A stretch of 64,000 nucleotides of DNA from Paenibacillus humicus NBRC 102415. GTDB taxonomy: Bacteria; Bacillota; Bacilli; Paenibacillales; Paenibacillaceae. Shown piece by piece: positions 24,280 through 33,291 of this stretch. A program made the translations under genes and the position numbers. How positions within the stretch are numbered: the stretch's first letter is position 1; every line of letters begins with the position of its first letter. The notes below the pieces were generated by a model. The model worked only from the letters and a program-made list of their open reading frames with translations. It was not told the origin of the DNA and searched no databases. Location of the stretch: positions 60,179 to 124,178 of the forward strand of contig NZ_BIMD01000011.1 in NCBI RefSeq assembly GCF_004000905.1, read 5' to 3'.

Positions 24280-27200
24280 TTAGCCTTTCTTTCCCCTGAT
24301 TTTCGGCACAATAAAACGGACAATAGTGCCTTGATTGGGGACACTCCGGATTTGCAATCCTGTGCCGTATATTTGTTTCAGTCGCCGATCCGTATTGAAC
24401 AAGCCGACTCCCGCCCTTCCTTCCAACCGACTGTCCAGGACGCGCTTCACTGTTTCCTCATCCATTCCTATCCCGTTATCCGCAACCGAAATTTCCGCCT
24501 CATGTTCTTCTTGGGTAATTCGGATATGAATTTCTCCGCCTTCATCGCGACTCAGAAGGCCGTGTCGTATTGCGTTTTCGACTAGAGGCTGGATGCAGAG
24601 CGGGGGGACCAACAAATGAAGCCCTGAGTCGGCCTCCCAGCGAATGGTTAATCTGTCCTCAAATCGTTCCTTTTCGATATACAAATAGGAGCGGACAAGA
24701 CCAAGCTCATGATCAAGCGGAACGAACCTCTGCAAGTTCCGAAAATCAAAGCTTGCCCGCAAGTAATGGCCGAATGCCTCAAGCAACGCGCTCATTTTAT
24801 CATGATCGATTTCGCTGAGAGCAGCTATCGAATTGAGCGTGTTGTACAAAAAATGCGGTTGGATTTGCGCCTGAAGCCATGCCGCTTCCATGCGCAGCCT
24901 TTCCCGCACGGATTGCTTCAATCCAGTCAATGCCCGTACCCTGGACTTCAATTCCATCGCATCAACAGGCTTCGTCACATAATCGTTGGCGCCATGCAAA
25001 AATCCCATCTCTATATCTTCCGGTCTGCTCCGGGCGGTCAAGAGCAGAATGGGGAGCTCCGAAACGGAAAAGCGCTCACGAATAAAGCGGGAAAATTCAT
25101 ATCCAGACATATGCGGCATCATAATGTCGGCAATGATCAAGTCCCATTCTCTGGTATCCAGAACGGCAAGTGCTTCACGTCCGCTTGCAGCTGTGACGAC
25201 AGTATACTTTTCCGAAACAAGAAGATGGCTCAATATCTTTAAATTGACCGCATCATCGTCTATGACCAGAATGTTTGGCCGGTCCGAATCGGTTACCGAC
25301 TCAAGTCCGGTATAATCGCCGCAAGGTTCAGAGGCAGCAGCAACAGCCGCTTCTGCATACATGGCCGATCCCGGAGCAATCGCTTCCGGATCGAATTGCC
25401 TGAAGGAAGCATCCGATAACGGCAGCATGAAGCTAAATACTGAACCTTGGCCCGGAGTAGAGTCGACCTGCAATGTGCTTCCGTGCAGCTCCACCAGTTT
25501 TTTGCATATGCTTAGCCCGAGCCCGAGCCCGCCTCCAATCGCCGTTATGCCAGAGTCCCCCTGCTCGTAGGGCGCAAACATCCTCTGCTGCGTTTCCAGA
25601 TCTATCCCGATCCCGGTGTCGGCGACGACGATGTTCACCTTGCCGTCCTTGACCTCGGCCTTTATTGTGATATGTCCTTGATCTGTATATTTCACCGCAT
25701 TGTGAAGCAAGTTGAACAAAATTTGCGTAAGCCGGTTTTCATCGGCCATGACACTGGGAAAGTTGGCCGGAATGTCGTTGACGATGCGAATCGGCTTGCC
25801 TTCCGTCATGAAACGAAGCATATCGGTCACACCGGATGCGACTCCCTGAACGCGGACACTCTCTATGTGCAAGGAGATGCCATTCTCCTGAAGCCGCGTC
25901 ATGTCCAGCAAATCGTTGAGCATGTATGACATCCGCTTGCCTACGGAAATAAGCAGCTTCATGTTCTCTTTGTTTTTGTCGTCCTGATCTTTAATTCCGG
26001 TATCCAGAACGGTCTGGGCGATGTTAAGAATTCCATGCAGCGGATTCCGCAATTCATGGGACGTGTTGGCCAGGAAATCGTCTTTCAGCTTGTCCGCTTT
26101 CTGCAGCTTCTCGGCGAGCTTCACCGTTTGGTTGGAATTATGGAAATAGCGTTTGAACCAGAAAGACGCAAAAGCGAGGAACGCAACGATCAGGTCGATC
26201 GGGTAATAACCCATGTCGAGCAGACCCTTAAGATAACCACCAATGATATTAGTCAAAACACTGATTAGACCGATGACCAGATAAATGGCGTTTTTATCGC
26301 TCTTCAGAGCCGTACGCAGCGACAACATCAGAAAGTACAAGCAAGCGAGCAAATCTAGGGTATAGTACACAGCTAATGCGCTCAGCCCGTACCTGGCTGG
26401 CAAAAACACAATCAGCAGCGCCGCAATCACACAGAGCACGAGAAACCAGCGAAACACTCTGTTTTGCGCATGCTCCGGAAAGAGGCTTTTGGCAAATTGC
26501 AGCAGGAAGGCGCCTACTCCAATAAAGGACAGAAGAACGAGTTTAATAGACCACTCGTAGTTGATGGCCGGCAGCCAAACGAGCAAAAGCTTATCATCGT
26601 CGAGCAGTGTCATGACAACGGCACTAATAACGAGCATGAAGAAATAGATCAAAGTCTTTTGTCGGGTGCCGATCAGATACAGAATTAGCGCATACAAGGC
26701 ATGAATCAACAGAACGACACATACGACTACCTGCATGTTGATGGAAAACCCTACTTCTTTGTCCACCGCATGCTCACTGCCAAACTTGATCGATCCTACC
26801 AAACCGCCTTGTAAACTGTTGTCATAATTCGCAACTTGTATGACAATATCGATTTCGCCTGTATCCGCCTTGAAAGTGGCGGTATATGGCAAGCTTCGGG
26901 CTGTATACTGATGTTTGATTTTTGCCGGCTGCCCCTCTCTTGCCAAAAGACGATCGTTCACATATAGTTCGGACGAAGTACGCACATTCGAAACGCGGAC
27001 GCCATAGGTTAGTTCTTTATCCGGGTTGACCATGACGCGCAAACGATAGGAGCCATAGCCATATGGGGAATTATGCGAAGATATAGACGAGTCCCACTTT
27101 CCGGGAACTTGAATGAACAACCTCCCCTCTCCGGATGAGATTGTGCTGGAGTCGCTTTGCATTACAAGCTTGCCTGGATAGAACTCCCACCCTCCATCTA

Positions 27201-27372
27201 ATGTAACCGTGCGATCCTTGGTGAAGTCGAAGCCGCGCAAATCCAACTCGCCCCGAACCGCACGAGGGTGATCCGGCGACGCCTGAAGAAAAGCCCAGAT
27301 GATTCGAATCAGGATTAAGGTGATAAAGAATGACCCTGTAATCAGGACCGCTTTTCGTTTTGTCATCATCAT
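24280..27372 (-). CDS. 7TM hybrid sensor kinase with two kinase modules
   Basis: 1030 residues. Order: membrane helix 8-30; extracellular beta-sandwich sensor of the 7TMR-DISM type (about 45-200); seven membrane helices (about 212-408); HisKA with SHELRNPLHG (H439); HATPase with N558 (LLHNAVKYTD), DTGIGI and GGGLGLGLS; receiver with D749 (IIADIMMP) and K801; then a second, LytS-type kinase with QIQPHFLYNTLNSI (H840) and its own ATPase (VENAIRHGLL, DNGIGM). Two complete kinase cores thus flank one receiver. It is convergent with the BTAD response regulator, which is its probable partner. The three Met codons at the start have only a weak ribosome site. Confidence 0.92.
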   Translation of the reverse strand: MMMTKRKAVLITGSFFITLILIRIIWAFLQASPDHPRAVRGELDLRGFDFTKDRTVTLDGGWEFYPGKLVMQSDSSTISSGEGRLFIQVPGKWDSSISSHNSPYGYGSYRLRVMVNPDKELTYGVRVSNVRTSSELYVNDRLLAREGQPAKIKHQYTARSLPYTATFKADTGEIDIVIQVANYDNSLQGGLVGSIKFGSEHAVDKEVGFSINMQVVVCVVLLIHALYALILYLIGTRQKTLIYFFMLVISAVVMTLLDDDKLLLVWLPAINYEWSIKLVLLSFIGVGAFLLQFAKSLFPEHAQNRVFRWFLVLCVIAALLIVFLPARYGLSALAVYYTLDLLACLYFLMLSLRTALKSDKNAIYLVIGLISVLTNIIGGYLKGLLDMGYYPIDLIVAFLAFASFWFKRYFHNSNQTVKLAEKLQKADKLKDDFLANTSHELRNPLHGILNIAQTVLDTGIKDQDDKNKENMKLLISVGKRMSYMLNDLLDMTRLQENGISLHIESVRVQGVASGVTDMLRFMTEGKPIRIVNDIPANFPSVMADENRLTQILFNLLHNAVKYTDQGHITIKAEVKDGKVNIVVADTGIGIDLETQQRMFAPYEQGDSGITAIGGGLGLGLSICKKLVELHGSTLQVDSTPGQGSVFSFMLPLSDASFRQFDPEAIAPGSAMYAEAAVAAASEPCGDYTGLESVTDSDRPNILVIDDDAVNLKILSHLLVSEKYTVVTAASGREALAVLDTREWDLIIADIMMPHMSGYEFSRFIRERFSVSELPILLLTARSRPEDIEMGFLHGANDYVTKPVDAMELKSRVRALTGLKQSVRERLRMEAAWLQAQIQPHFLYNTLNSIAALSEIDHDKMSALLEAFGHYLRASFDFRNLQRFVPLDHELGLVRSYLYIEKERFEDRLTIRWEADSGLHLLVPPLCIQPLVENAIRHGLLSRDEGGEIHIRITQEEHEAEISVADNGIGMDEETVKRVLDSRLEGRAGVGLFNTDRRLKQIYGTGLQIRSVPNQGTIVRFIVPKIRGKKG

Positions 27373-27747
27373 CCAACCTGTTTCGACAAAACCGAGGCAA
27401 TTCCTTTGATCATGATGATTAAATCGTGAACATATGCTGATAATGAAAAAAATGCCCCTAACATCTATAGAGCGAAATTTAAAGGTCAGGACATATTGAA
27501 ACGGCTTGATTTCACATCGCTAAACAAAGTATGTAAAGAGTGCTTTCCCAAACGCATTCCCGTGAAAGAGGAAGCATCTCCTTTTTCACCAAAAAGGACC
27601 TCAACTTCCACTGTAACGTGGAGACTGAGGTCCTTTTTTCGAGGACTCGATCGCGTTGCGCCGGGATGCCGAAGCATGTGGGCGCTCAAACCAGATATTC
27701 GTTGGTCCGCCATCGATGGCGGGCCAAGCAGCGATAGGCGTCTCGTC
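27373..27747. other. Intergenic region, no gene recognised
   Basis: 375 bp between the hybrid kinase start and the TetR stop. Apart from the hairpin at 27591-27639 nothing coding is supported. Confidence 0.5.
27591..27639. terminator. Bidirectional terminator
   Basis: Outer arms AAAAAGGACCTCA / TGAGGTCCTTTTTT plus inner arms TTCCAC / GTGGAG. T runs occur in both directions. It probably ends the TetR gene at 27748. Confidence 0.8.
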
Positions 27748-28344
27748 CTATAGTGAAGCGAGTACGCGCTTGATGATCGCCTTTACGAACGGGACGTCGA
27801 TCGGTTCGCGCGAGAACCAGCGGCGGTAGAAGAGCGGCCCCAGCAGGGCCGCGACGATCGTTGACATGTCGGCATCGGCCGACAGCTCGCCCCTGTCTAC
27901 CGCGCGCTGCAGAACTTCTCGCAGGGGTGCAGCGTGTCCGCGTTGAATCCGACTGTGGATTTCCGCGAACTCCGGATTACGCTCGGCGGTGTCGACGATT
28001 GACGGCAGGACAAAGGACCAGTTCGCCGTCGGCAGCAGGTGCGCGATTTCCTCCAGGATAGCTGTGACGTCGCCTTCGAGCGTGCCGGTGTCGGGTACTT
28101 CCTGCTCGGCAATCATCCGTGAACAGGCGTCGATCACCAGGGCTTCCCGCGTCGGCCAGTGGCGGTAGATGGTCGTCTTCGCGACCCCGGAACGACGCGA
28201 CACCTCGTCGACGGTGAAGCTGGCCACACCGCCTTCGCTGAGCAGTTCAAACGCAGTGGTCAGGACGGTATAGCGCGAACGCTCGACGCGTCCATTCACC
28301 TTGGCCGACGGCACTCGTTCAGACTTCTTGGACGTTGTCACCAT
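27748..28344 (-). CDS. TetR/AcrR family regulator
   Basis: 198 residues. HTH at about residues 25-72 (LTTAFELLSEGGVASFTVDEVSRRSGVAKTTIYRHWPTREAL region) and a C-terminal domain of the TetR_C_16-like type (ALLGPLFYRRWFSREPID). The base composition is richer in GC than its neighbours and recalls actinobacterial or proteobacterial genes, so recent transfer with the divergent VOC gene is possible. A palindromic operator with ACGATAC / GTATCGT arms lies between the two genes. Confidence 0.9.
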   Translation of the reverse strand: MVTTSKKSERVPSAKVNGRVERSRYTVLTTAFELLSEGGVASFTVDEVSRRSGVAKTTIYRHWPTREALVIDACSRMIAEQEVPDTGTLEGDVTAILEEIAHLLPTANWSFVLPSIVDTAERNPEFAEIHSRIQRGHAAPLREVLQRAVDRGELSADADMSTIVAALLGPLFYRRWFSREPIDVPFVKAIIKRVLASL

Positions 28345-28475
28345 CTTCCCTCCAACATAAATGGACTTAAACAGAGATTCGTTGCCTTAACAGAACCGAT
28401 TCTTCCCATTATACCATGGCGGCATCCTTGCCGCCGGGACTGTGACCGCGCCAGCGCCCAGAGACGATTTTGCCG

Positions 28476-28520
28476 TTCACTTGTATTTTTTAGATCAATA
28501 TGATACGATACCGTATCGTA
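28476..28520 (+). promoter_or_regulatory. Promoter and TetR operator before VOC gene
   Basis: TACGATAC (28504-28511) and GTATCGTA (28513-28520) form a perfect 8-bp inverted repeat with a 1-bp centre. A candidate promoter is TTCACT (28476-28481), 17 bp, TATGAT (28499-28504), touching the operator. The ACGATACxGTATCGT type is a common operator for TetR regulators of this group. Confidence 0.65.
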
Positions 28521-28553
28521 GCGTTACATTCCATTAGGAAAGGTTGATTTCTC

Positions 28554-28958
28554 ATGAATTTGGCTTCTGTACGCATCATTACCGACGACTTGGATCGGCT
28601 TGTCGCGTTCTATGAGAAAGTCACAGGAATTTCGGCGATGCGCCCCGCGCCTGTCTTTGCTGAGTTCGTTCTGCCATCGTGTACGCTGGCGATCGGCCAC
28701 TCCCAGACGGTACCGCTGTTCGGCGCCGGTTCCGCGCGCGCGGCCGACAACCACACCGTCATCATCGAGTTTCGCGTCCACGACGTCGATGCCGAGTACG
28801 CGCGCTTGAAGCCGCTTGTCGACGAGTGGGTGCAGGCACCGACCACAATGCCATGGGGGAACCGCTCTGCTCTGCTTCGCGACCCCGACGGCAACCTCGT
28901 CAACCTATTCGCCCCCGTTACCGAGGAAGCGCTCCAGCGGTTCAGCGGCAGGCCTTGA
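28554..28958 (+). CDS. VOC family protein
   Basis: 134 residues, one glyoxalase-like fold: N-terminal VRIITDDLDRLVAFYEKVTGI and C-terminal SALLRDPDGNLVNLFAP with the DPDGN turn. ATG 28554 follows AGGAAAGG. It is regulated by the divergent TetR gene through the palindrome between them. The substrate is unknown; such pairs are often resistance or detoxification cassettes. Confidence 0.9.
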   Translation: MNLASVRIITDDLDRLVAFYEKVTGISAMRPAPVFAEFVLPSCTLAIGHSQTVPLFGAGSARAADNHTVIIEFRVHDVDAEYARLKPLVDEWVQAPTTMPWGNRSALLRDPDGNLVNLFAPVTEEALQRFSGRP

Positions 28959-29485
28959 CGGACAGCGCTCCTACGCAAGCGTCCCAATGGAATAGGCCCT
29001 GGAACTCTTCTGCTTGCCGCGGAACGTGATGCAACCAGACGCTGATGTCGTGATGAGCCGGGGTCACCGGCGGTCATCATGATTGCGACATCGGCGTCGA
29101 AGAAGGCACGGCCCATGTTGGCAGCACGCTGCTTTCCGTTCAATTAGGTCCTCATTCCGCGCCAGGAACAGAATCTAAATTTCGCCGTGTTCAGCTTAAT
29201 GAGCCGCAGCAATAGCAAATTGCCTTGAGGCAATAATTGGGCGAACGATTTTCAAATCTTCCAGATGAATTCCCGTCAAGAGTTTCTCTTTCGGTTACAA
29301 AATCTTCCTGATCTCGTTGACATTCGATTCTCGCCTCCCGGCAGGGAATATATTCGATGTTCCGGCGGTAAGGCAAGGATTTTCCGTGGCACATCTGGGC
29401 GAAGCCGCCACTAACCCCCCGCTGCACATGCGACGCCGAGACGACGCCTATCCAATAAGAGGGCGTTCCGCTTGCCGGCCCAGGC
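28959..29485. other. Decayed intergenic region
   Basis: 527 bp without a supported gene. On the minus strand around 28960-29080 one frame reads HDISVWLHHVPRQAEE and looks protein-like, but it has stops close by and no start; I do not recognise the family. Probably relic DNA. Confidence 0.4.
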
Positions 29486-30070
29486 TCACCCATGCGCCTG
29501 CTTCCAAGCGTCGTCCAGACGCATCTTCTGGAGCAAATGATGGCGATAGTGCATCTCGATCAGTCTGAACCATTCCAGCGCGTTCAATCCCCCTAATCGC
29601 GGATGGAGAACCGTATTTCGAACGATTTCCTTACCCGGTTCTAATCGCGCTTGGGTAACCGGATCAAACTCCGACGCAATTTTCGCTTCAATCTCGACCA
29701 TCCGACGTACCGTATCCCGCAATCCGTCGACAAGTTGTTCCTTGCTTTCCGGTTGCGGCGGCGTGTATTGAGGGGACGGGGGAACTCGGATCCGATCCGG
29801 CGGGAAACTCCCCGTCTTGAACAGCTCCTCACCCGGCTTCGTCTTTCCCGCCTGGGAGATTTCCGGACTGCCGCCCGGTTCAAGGCACAATGCGGCGTTC
29901 CTCAACTGCATCAACTGCGCGGAACGAATTAAATGCATGTACATCTGACCAAGCGACCATTCGTCCTCCGCCGGCTTCCAAAGCAACTGATCAAAATTGG
30001 AGCCATCCAGCTCTCGAATATATCCACGGACCGTCTCCTCGAATTTATGCAACGTTTCTTTCGTATCCAT
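29486..30070 (-). CDS. DinB family protein
   Basis: 194 residues of the DinB/YfiT-like four-helix bundle. The metal-binding His residues are placed as usual: one in the second helix (LGQMYMHLIRSA) and a pair in the last helix (MHYRHHLLQKM). Members include thiol-S-transferases and damage-inducible proteins of unknown role. ATG 30070 with AGGAG upstream. It lies 66 bp behind the YafY-type regulator gene, a very common pairing, and would be co-transcribed with it. Confidence 0.9.
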   Translation of the reverse strand: MDTKETLHKFEETVRGYIRELDGSNFDQLLWKPAEDEWSLGQMYMHLIRSAQLMQLRNAALCLEPGGSPEISQAGKTKPGEELFKTGSFPPDRIRVPPSPQYTPPQPESKEQLVDGLRDTVRRMVEIEAKIASEFDPVTQARLEPGKEIVRNTVLHPRLGGLNALEWFRLIEMHYRHHLLQKMRLDDAWKQAHG

Positions 30071-30136
30071 TGCCGGACCCAGCTCCTTTTGCTTAAGCTG
30101 AATCCAGCATACAAAAACGCTACTGACAGCAGTTTG

Positions 30137-31084
30137 TCAGTAGCGTTCAAGCATTTTTTTGATTTCCTCGCGTACCCGTTTCCGCAGCGATTCCGGCTCC
30201 AGCACACGCACCGCGGCCCCCCATCCGAGCGTCCATTGAAGGAGATCCTCCACCCGCCGGACGCGGAACGTCGCCTGCCAGCCTTCTTCCCCCGGCTCGA
30301 ACGACTCCATATAGAAATTGTCCGATTCCTGAACCCGGTCCGCAATGGCCTCGTCGACCAACATGTGGACGGTCACATTCCGATCATCTATAGGCCGGTG
30401 ATCCTGAAAGCGAAAACCCGGAACGAGCAGGAACGAATCTTCCAGTAAGGCAAGCTCGTTCATGCGAGACAGCCGAAAGTGCCGGATGGCGTGCCTCAGC
30501 CCGCAGAACGCAACAAGCATCCACACCCCTTGGGAAAATACGAGCCCGTAAGGATCAACCGTTCGCTCGCCATGACGATATCCGTCCGAATCCGGCAGGT
30601 TTTTGGAGTAGCGGAAACGAACCCTGCGCTTCCCCAGAATCGCTTGGCGCAACTGTTCGAACGTCTCTTTTTCCTGCCCGCGCGTTTTCCCCCCTCTTTC
30701 GTTCAGCAGCCGAATCGCCGATCGGATCCGCTCGGTCTCTTCGCGTACGTTCTCCGGTAAAATCGCCTCGATCTTCTCCTGCGAACTGCGGGCCTTCGCG
30801 CCGTACTCGGCGTCTAGCCTTATTCGGACGAAATCCGCCCCGATGAGCAGCGCCACCGCTTCCTCCGCCGTGAAGCCGACAGGTGGGAGAAAGTAGCCCT
30901 CCATCAAGGAGTAGCCTACCCCCGGCGCACCCGCCACCGGAACGCCCGCTTCGCTTAGCGCTTGAACGTCACGGTAAATCGTGCGGATGCTCGTCTCGAA
31001 CTTGGCAGCCAAATCCTCGGCTCACAGCACGCCTTTCCGCTGCAGCTCAATGACGATGGCCAACATCCGTTCGGTTTTGTTCAC
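30137..31084 (-). pseudogene. YafY/WYL-domain transcriptional regulator with internal stop
   Basis: The family start MNKTERMLAIVIELQRKGVL is encoded from GTG 31084, but codon 21 is TGA (31024-31022), directly before AEDLAAKFETSIRTIYRDVQALSEAGVP, the rest of the HTH. At this site homologues usually have Arg, so a CGA to TGA change is likely. The remaining frame (TTG 31012) gives 291 residues: incomplete HTH_11, then the WYL domain (VRFRYS..., ERTVDPYGLVFSQGVWMLVAF) and the WCX tail. Unless the stop is read through or is a sequencing error, DNA binding should be lost. Otherwise length and domains are normal. Confidence 0.8.
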
Positions 31085-31501
31085 ATCATCCTCTTCCTTT
31101 TCTGAAGCTTCAAAATGACTTCAATGCATTCCGAACTACCCAAGCGATTTTTTGAAATTAACATAGCCTGATAAACCTGATTCATGGTGAAGCCATACGT
31201 TATACCTTCGCTGTTTTTAAATGTCGTAATGGAATCCGGTATAGAAGAAGCAGCGGCGACAGCAGCTATACACCGGGTATTTGCGGAATCGTCTAACTCA
31301 ACTCCGAAGCATTCGCTCACCCGATATAATTGACCCTGGAATGCGTGGTTAATTTGTTCCTGGAGGGAGAGCCTTCATCATCACTCTTTTAAAATAAAGA
31401 AGACATATTGAGCTCGCCAGCGCCAAAATCGCAATCAAGGTTAGAACCTTACTCCTGTTTTTGAATTCGCTCAATAGCCGTTCCCTTCCTCTCCTAATCA
31501 T
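31081..31501 (-). pseudogene. Small membrane protein gene, probably frameshifted
   Basis: From ATG 31501 (AGGATCTAGGA before it) the frame gives MIRRGRERLLSEF, a membrane helix (VLTLIAILALASSICLLYF), then ends after KALPPGTN at 31349. In the next frame, without its own good start, protein-like sequence continues: SLQEQINHAFQGQLYRVSECFGVELDD and on to a stop at 31081. The junction is a CTCTCCCTCC run, so one indel would join them into a single protein of about 140 residues. It ends on the GTG of the YafY-type gene (ATGTG overlap), suggesting one operon. Family not recognised. Confidence 0.4.
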
Positions 31502-31585
31502 ATTCCTAGATCCTTTTTTATACGTTTTACCTTGATTCAATCTTATCAGATTGCCAAGTTCATGACCTAACAAGTACGGTATCAA

Positions 31586-31933
31586 CCTTTAAGCCGCTTC
31601 CATTACGCTTGCGAAAGAAGGCTGAATCTTCGCGCTGCCGATTTGGCGAGCCTTCAGAATTTTTAGGGAAGTCGTATGGAATCAAGGTGTTCCAGGTTAC
31701 CACCGATATTTCCAATAAAGAACAAGTTGAATAGCAATAAATACGTGGGCATGAGATTCAATCCATTGCTGGACCAACGATTTCCACCCCTGTTAAAAGC
31801 ATACCAATTGATTTTGGATACAAAGTAAAGTAATATTTATATATCGAGAATTATCAATATCCTTTTGCTCGATTAGTCCTTACTCATTCCAATCAAAATG
31901 GATTTCAATAAGCTCAGAAAGGGGAGGACGCCG
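31586..31933. other. Intergenic region with SDR-like relic
   Basis: At about 31660-31731 on the plus strand one frame reads GKSYGIKVFQVTTDISNKEQVE before a stop, like the beta3-alpha3 part of an SDR. No start or Rossmann motif precedes it. The rest is AT-rich and should hold the promoter of the ArsR operon. Confidence 0.35.
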
Positions 31934-32275
31934 TTGAATCGGGAATCAACGATGATAACTGACGAACAGGCAGTTGAAATTTTCAAGGCTCTGTCCAATC
32001 AAATAAGAGTAAATATTCTGCAAATGTTGAAAGAACCTGATCATCATTTTTCCACTCAGGCCCATGTTATCAAAGAAAAAGGCTTTGATGGCGGGGTTTG
32101 TGTGAGTGATATTCACAGCAAAGTAGGACTGTCGCAGTCCACCACCTCCCAGTATTTATCTATCCTGTTGCAAAGCGGTCTGGTGGAAATGAAACGAATC
32201 GGACAATGGACTTATTATCGACGCAATGAGGAAACCATCAAACAGTTTGAAAAGTATATAGGCTTGAAAATATGA
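31934..32275 (+). CDS. ArsR/SmtB family regulator
   Basis: 113 residues from TTG 31934, which has AAGGGGAGG seven bases before it; an upstream ATG at 31898 lacks one. Winged helix: AVEIFKALSNQIRVNILQML, then VCVSDIHSKVGLSQSTTSQYLSILLQSGLVEMKRIGQWTYYRR. An insertion (HHFSTQAHVIKEKGFDGG) separates the first two helices. No CxC metal site, so it is probably not a classic arsenic sensor. It precedes three luciferase-like monooxygenase genes in the same direction (20 bp to the first) and likely controls them. Confidence 0.9.
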   Translation: MNRESTMITDEQAVEIFKALSNQIRVNILQMLKEPDHHFSTQAHVIKEKGFDGGVCVSDIHSKVGLSQSTTSQYLSILLQSGLVEMKRIGQWTYYRRNEETIKQFEKYIGLKI

Positions 32276-32295
32276 CCTTTTAAGGAGGACCAAGG

Positions 32296-33261
32296 GTGAG
32301 TTTTCAACATCATCGCGCCTATAACAGCATGTACCGGAAAGGCAAAATGACACTCGGATTTATCCTCCCGACTGCCAGGATGTCTAAAAATCCGATTATG
32401 GAGAATCAGCTGGAGCTTGCCCGTAAAATGGAGGAATATGGCTTTGCTTCATTATGGCTCCGCGATATTACGATACAGAATTTGAATATTGATGATAACG
32501 GCCAAAAGTACGATTTATGGATTTATTTGACCTATCTTGCTGCATATACGAAGCACATTGCGTTAGTGACAGGAAGTGTGGTTCTCCCTTTGCGCCACCC
32601 CGTCAGGGTAGCCAAGGAAGCGGCATCGATCGATCAATTGTTCCCAGGTCGATTGATTATGGGAGTGGCCTCAGGGGACAGGGAAAAAGACTTTACCGCT
32701 TTAGGGATATCTAAGCAGGAAAGCGGTCCGTTATTTAAAGAAAATTTCGAAATTCTCGACCGGCTGTTGAAAGAGGATCAGCCGACAATCCACAGCCGCG
32801 CCGGGCTGATCGATGGTACAGATATGAGGTTAATCCCAAAGCCTGTATCTTCGATTCCGACCATGGTGACGGGATTCAGCAATCAGTCCATCAATTGGAT
32901 TGCCAGGAATGGGGATGGGTGGCTTCAATACCCGCGCAGCATGAATGAACAGGCTCAGCTTATCCAGGATTATCGTGCTTTAACTGATGGTTATGCTCCA
33001 GGAGAGTTTAAACCCTTCTCTCAAAGCTTATTCATCGATTTATCGGAAAATCCCGATGAAATGCCTGTTCCCATACCTTTAGGCTATTCCGTGGGAAGAA
33101 ACCGTTTGGTCGATCTGCTTCATCAGTTTCAAACGATTGGCGTCAACCATTTGGCGTTTGTTCTGTATTTTTCCAAACGCCCTCCAGAGGAAGTCATTCA
33201 GGAGCTTGGAGAATTTGTTTTACCCTACTTTCCAACCCATAAAGGTACCGGCCAGCTTTAA
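32296..33261 (+). CDS. LLM class flavin-dependent oxidoreductase
   Basis: 321 residues, luciferase-like TIM barrel: LGFILPTARMSKNPIMENQLELARKMEEYGF at the start, ALVTGSVVLPLRHPVRVAKEAASIDQLFPGRLIMGVASG in the middle. It belongs to the nitrilotriacetate/alkanesulphonate-monooxygenase-like branch rather than the branch of the next two genes. Such enzymes use reduced FMN and O2 on small organic substrates. GTG 32296 has AAGGAGG before it. Second gene of the ArsR operon. Confidence 0.9.
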   Translation: MSFQHHRAYNSMYRKGKMTLGFILPTARMSKNPIMENQLELARKMEEYGFASLWLRDITIQNLNIDDNGQKYDLWIYLTYLAAYTKHIALVTGSVVLPLRHPVRVAKEAASIDQLFPGRLIMGVASGDREKDFTALGISKQESGPLFKENFEILDRLLKEDQPTIHSRAGLIDGTDMRLIPKPVSSIPTMVTGFSNQSINWIARNGDGWLQYPRSMNEQAQLIQDYRALTDGYAPGEFKPFSQSLFIDLSENPDEMPVPIPLGYSVGRNRLVDLLHQFQTIGVNHLAFVLYFSKRPPEEVIQELGEFVLPYFPTHKGTGQL

Positions 33262-33291
33262 GAAGTTGATTGTATAGAAGGAGAAAAATGT

